Below the pieces are notes generated by a model. It was not told where the DNA came from, searched no databases, and worked only from the letters and a program-made list of their open reading frames with translations. A DNA stretch of 64,000 nt, taken from assembly GCA_902363665.1 (NCBI GenBank), contig CABJAW010000010.1:106856-170855 (forward strand). Reading direction: 5' to 3'. Of this stretch, positions 61,644-64,000 are shown in pieces. Made by a program: the position numbers and the translations under genes. Source of the DNA: Lachnospiraceae bacterium (GTDB lineage: Bacteria; Bacillota; Clostridia; Lachnospirales; Lachnospiraceae). The stretch's first letter is position 1. Every line of letters starts with the position of its first letter.

Positions 61644-61682
61644 AGCGTGTTTGAATTGCAGAAATCATTTTTCAAACGCGCT
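61644..61682. promoter_or_regulatory. Inverted repeat in the WYL gene leader
   Basis: AGCGTGTTTGAA (61644-61655) and TTCAAACGCGCT (61671-61682), 11 of 12 pairs, 15-base gap. It lies about 16-55 bases downstream of the predicted start site. It is either an extra operator or an mRNA hairpin. Confidence 0.6.
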
Positions 61683-61694
61683 ATAGCTTTCTTT

Positions 61695-61759
61695 CATCGT
61701 TAAAATTATACGTCAATAAATATTATTCTGCAACGATTTTACAAATAATATTAACGATG
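61695..61759. promoter_or_regulatory. Inverted repeats bracketing the WYL promoter
   Basis: CATCGTTAAAATTAT (61695-61709) faces ATAATATTAACGATG (61745-61759): 14 of 15 pairs match across 35 bases. The left arm covers the -10 box and the right arm lies just upstream of the -35. A further ATCGTT occurs at 61732-61737 on the minus strand. This geometry suits autorepression by a dimeric WYL protein. Confidence 0.65.
61705..61733 (-). promoter_or_regulatory. Promoter of the WYL regulator
   Basis: Minus-strand TTGCAG (plus 61728-61733), 17 bases, TATAAT (plus 61705-61710). Start predicted near 61698. Transcription may continue through the WYL gene into the dynamin/HerA/nuclease operon. Confidence 0.75.
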
Positions 61760-61823
61760 TATTACCATTCAGAGTCTAATGGATTTTTGTATTGCCGGGA
61801 TAAAAATCCTGCATTTTTAAGGA

Positions 61824-61990
61824 TGCGTTCAAACGGACATTCGCAATCCGCTTCGCTACTTGCTCATGAACGCAGTCGCTTCGCGACCTGTCAGTGGGAG
61901 CTTTCAACTCCCACTGACATAAGCATTCCCTTTACCCACCGCTTAGTACTTCGCGCACTTGAAGTGGGGGAATGCTTATCTGCGTTCAAA
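61824..61990. repeat. Mosaic palindromic repeat, copy C
   Basis: Same orientation as copy B. Module 1 (CGGACATTCGCAATCCG) is followed directly by GAACGCAG...CTGCGTTC, since the CATAAGG hairpin module is missing. The nested GTCAGTGGGAG...CTCCCACTGAC and ATAAGCATTCCC...GGGAATGCTTAT stems are present. It occupies most of the 61760-62079 gap, which has no gene. Confidence 0.85.
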
Positions 61991-62079
61991 TTTCATCTGG
62001 CGGATACTCCGCGATAATAAAATACAAGGCACTCTGCCCATTAGCTCTGACATCAATAACAACAGGGTGGTGATTTTCT

Positions 62080-62385
62080 ATGGTTCCTGTACTGGAACGT
62101 ATCACGTATTACCGGCTGCAGAAAGGCTGGACGGAATATCAGATGGCGGAAGTCTCAGGACTGACTCAGTCGACTATCTCTTCCTGGTACCGTAAAAATA
62201 TCCTTCCGACAATCCCGTCGCTTGAAAAGCTGTGTACAGCCTTTGGCATCACGCTCTCCCAGTTTTTTGCTTTTGATGAAAAAACGGTCACGCTGACGCC
62301 GGTGCAAAAGTCACTGCTTGACGAAGCTTCCAGACTTACGGAAACGCAGCAGCTGGCTCTTGTCGAATTTTTCAAAACACTGTAA
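62080..62385 (+). CDS. Small XRE-family helix-turn-helix protein
   Basis: 101 residues. The helix-turn-helix domain is at 5-60 (RITYYRLQKGWTEYQMAEVS then GLTQSTISSWYRKN), followed by a helical tail ending LTETQQLALVEFFKTL. This domain plus short tail form is common in Clostridia as a stand-alone regulator of unknown target. ATG at 62080 with GGTGG upstream. Its stop is followed by a base-pair-matching relic (GTAACGGTTCAGATCCAA) of the MITE end seen at 38445, and it converges on the next gene with a 17-base gap. Confidence 0.85.
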   Translation: MVPVLERITYYRLQKGWTEYQMAEVSGLTQSTISSWYRKNILPTIPSLEKLCTAFGITLSQFFAFDEKTVTLTPVQKSLLDEASRLTETQQLALVEFFKTL

Positions 62386-62402
62386 CGGTTCAGATCCAAC
62401 AG

Positions 62403-62891
62403 TCACAAGATGGTTTCCTCCTGCATGCATTCCATGCAGAGACGAAACCCATAGCGGAAGCCGCGCACAAATCCGGCTTCTTCTCCAACTTCTGCCGCAG
62501 CGCACAATTGGTCGATCTCTGAGAAATCGTTCGGATGTGCTGCGGCAGATTTTTCTGTTTCGTCGCTTATTGCTTCATTCGCCCGTGCAGACTTTTCTGT
62601 CTCACTGCTTCCTCTTTCATTCGTCTGCCCATTCTCTGATGTTCTGAACCGCTTCTTTATTTCTGCCTCGCATTTTTCTCCTGTTTCTGCTCCGGTCACT
62701 TCCTTTTTCACTGCACTTTGCAGCATTTCTTCCTTATCAGGTTCTTTCGTGCACTTTAACAAGTTTCTCAACTCTTCTCTCACCCTCTGTTCAATCGGAT
62801 CGTCATACTCCTTTTCCATCTGCATCTGCATGTATAGTTTTCGAATCATCTCATCCATGTATGCCCCTATGAACCTGCCCGGTCGGCACAT
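62403..62891 (-). CDS. DUF6809-like protein with charged low-complexity insert
   Basis: 162 residues. The start at 62891 has AAGGGAG five bases upstream; an ATG at 62858 is an alternative. The ends fit the DUF6809 pattern: MIRKLYMQMQMEKEYDDPIE with RVREELRNLL at the front, and EVGEEAGFVRGFRYGFRLCM near the end. About 70 residues between them (60-130) are E/K/S/T-rich and look disordered, longer than expected for the family. Such proteins are frequent near mobile elements in Lachnospiraceae. Function unknown. Confidence 0.6.
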   Translation of the reverse strand: MCRPGRFIGAYMDEMIRKLYMQMQMEKEYDDPIEQRVREELRNLLKCTKEPDKEEMLQSAVKKEVTGAETGEKCEAEIKKRFRTSENGQTNERGSSETEKSARANEAISDETEKSAAAHPNDFSEIDQLCAAAEVGEEAGFVRGFRYGFRLCMECMQEETIL

Positions 62892-63424
62892 TCATGCTCC
62901 CTTCCTTTCCTGATATGAAAATGCTGCTGTCACTGTTCTAATCAATTTCAACATGCCTCCAGGTTTGATACACGGATGCACTGCCAGATTTCTTTTCTGT
63001 CTTCCGCAAACTACCCGACTGCCTGTTTTATCGATTCTCGGTGATCCCTGCATCTGCTTGATGCGTCCATTACACCGGACAGCAATCTGCTCTTCTGCAT
63101 CTTTCTACCTGCATTATATAAAGTGATCTGGACATATATTGACATTTTGGGAAATTTTCTGCACTTTTTGAACGCAGTCACGGAGCAATCGTGTTTATAA
63201 GCAAATGTCAAAGCAGCGACCCGCTTCACTCCGTCAAATCCGTTCCGCAGCCGATGCCACTACCAATCGAAACAACGTATCCTGCCAGGCTGTCTCTTTG
63301 CACAGCAGGATAGATGCTCTCCGCCGTTTATTTGTATTATTCCGTTCTTCTTTTTGTGCGTTTTTCTTGTTTTTATCGTCTTTTTTTCTCTTTTATTGGT
63401 TGAATTATACAATATTTTCTAATT
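62892..63424. other. Gene-free stretch before the IS element
   Basis: No supported gene. At 63171-63240 there are decayed pieces of the mosaic repeat (TTGAACGCAGTCACGG and GCAGCGACCCGCTTCACTCCG). The last 70 bases are AT-rich, the kind of site where the adjoining IS200/IS605 element ends. Confidence 0.5.
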
Positions 63425-63535
63425 CACAACCACCACTTCAAGTGGTGGTTTGTGTTAGCCCTCATAAGGGCTATATTACTGCTCGCCCAAAAGGGCGGTA
63501 TCGCAAGCTTTGTCACTGGTCCGCTATAAAGCGGT
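63425..63535 (-). mobile_element. IS200/IS605 element end with hairpins
   Basis: Terminal palindrome AACCACCACTT/AAGTGGTGGTT (63428-63450) as recognised by Y1 transposases. It is followed by three small stems AGCCCT/AGGGCT, CGCCC/GGGCG and CCGC/GCGG; the last overlaps the tnpA stop. This is the end lying 3' of tnpA; the other end is beyond the window. Confidence 0.75.
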
Positions 63536-63871
63536 ACTCTTGGAATCTTCTTTTCTTGATTCCTCAGCCTGCTCTCTTATATATTTCTGCACTGCTTCAT
63601 CTGTAATATTACCAACTGTCTCTACATAATATCCTCTCGCCCAAAATGCTTTATCCCACTTACTTTGCAATTCTGGATGTCTATCGTATATCATAAGAGT
63701 ACTTTTTCCTTTTAAGTATCCCATAAATTTTGAAATACTTATCTTCGGCGATATTGCTACGCTAATATGTACATGATCTACGCATACAGCACCTGCTACT
63801 ATTTCAACATTTTGATACTTACATAACGTCGATATTATCTCCCGCACATCATTTCGTAACCTTCCATACAA
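63524..63871 (-). CDS. tnpA: IS200/IS605 Y1 transposase TnpA, N-terminus damaged or non-standard
   Basis: 115 residues from TTG at 63871. The HUH motif CVDHVHISVAI and the tyrosine region FWARGYYVETVGN with KYIREQAEES are present. Homology continues upstream in frame (KLDIKFIPKYRKK; about 23 codons) to a TGA with no ATG/GTG. In the next frame an ATG (reading ATGCGGATAATCGC) would join it if one G were restored, suggesting a single-base deletion. Family members move as single-stranded circles. Activity is doubtful unless TTG start works. Confidence 0.8.
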   Translation of the reverse strand: MYGRLRNDVREIISTLCKYQNVEIVAGAVCVDHVHISVAISPKISISKFMGYLKGKSTLMIYDRHPELQSKWDKAFWARGYYVETVGNITDEAVQKYIREQAEESRKEDSKSTAL

Positions 63872-64000
63872 AACTTTTTTCCTATATTTCGGAATAAATT
63901 TTATATCTAATTTGCGATTATCCGCATAAACACTATACTTTCAAGCACTTTGAAGCATAGAAAATTATTTAATTTACCACGAATTTACCACAATTGAATG

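Noticed and set aside
63011..63229. 72-codon minus-strand frame before the IS end
   Set aside because: Composition and sequence look random; it covers decayed repeat pieces.

Overview
The window looks like chromosome from a gut Lachnospiraceae-type member of the Bacillota (Clostridia). This rests on the gene families (DUF4364, CvfB, a DUF6809-like protein, a QueT transporter behind a preQ1-I-type riboswitch, long-linker ClpX, RpoD), strong AGGAGG-type ribosome sites, TTGACA/TATAAT promoters and low-GC Gram-positive wall-glycan genes. It is an inference from content; no rRNA or tRNA was found to fix the taxon.

Layout. (1) 1-7.2 kb: a sugar-uptake operon on the minus strand (solute-binding protein, two permeases, GH31 glycosidase, start of another gene), divergent from an AraC regulator across a large palindrome. 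(2) 7.3-10.3 kb: rpoD and a ClpX variant. (3) 10.4-31.1 kb: a minus-strand surface-polysaccharide cluster with a membrane sugar-phosphate transferase, five GT2 glycosyltransferase genes (three are large tandem-domain paralogues), an RffA-like aminotransferase, a multi-membrane-spanning protein, a large methyltransferase, a Wzm/Wzt-type ABC exporter, an LCP ligase with a repeat-rich cytoplasmic tail and a polysaccharide deacetylase. (4) 31.3-47.1 kb: mostly housekeeping genes (radical SAM, DUF4364, SH3/cell-wall hydrolase, QueT, SpoU-type methyltransferase, PfkA, DnaE, an HPr-like protein, RidA, CvfB, acyl-ACP thioesterase, transglutaminase-like protein). Several kinds of palindromic repeat interrupt it, including a 145-bp MITE with a perfect 8-bp target duplication and a seven-hairpin tandem array. 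(5) 47.4-49.9 kb: a GH4 alpha-galactosidase with a divergent AraC regulator. (6) 50-61.6 kb: an accessory, clearly AT-richer region with a Fic protein and the most notable locus of the window. (7) 62-64 kb: a small XRE regulator, a DUF6809-like gene and one end of an IS200/IS605 element.

The candidate undescribed system is the minus-strand run 61612 to 51447. A WYL-domain regulator is followed by two dynamin-like GTPases, two adjacent paralogous small proteins (one with a membrane tail), a small protein translationally overlapped with a HerA/FtsK-type ATPase, a WHH-type HNH nuclease and its SUKH immunity protein. Downstream of the regulator, junctions are only about 8-11 bases apart or overlap, so the eight genes form one tightly coupled operon. 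The combination of membrane-remodelling GTPases, a DNA/protein-pump ATPase and a nuclease-immunity pair under a WYL repressor suggests a conflict (anti-phage or inter-bacterial) machine. That function is inferred, not shown. Two near-identical mosaic palindromic repeats in direct orientation (48.8 kb and 61.8 kb) bracket this region.
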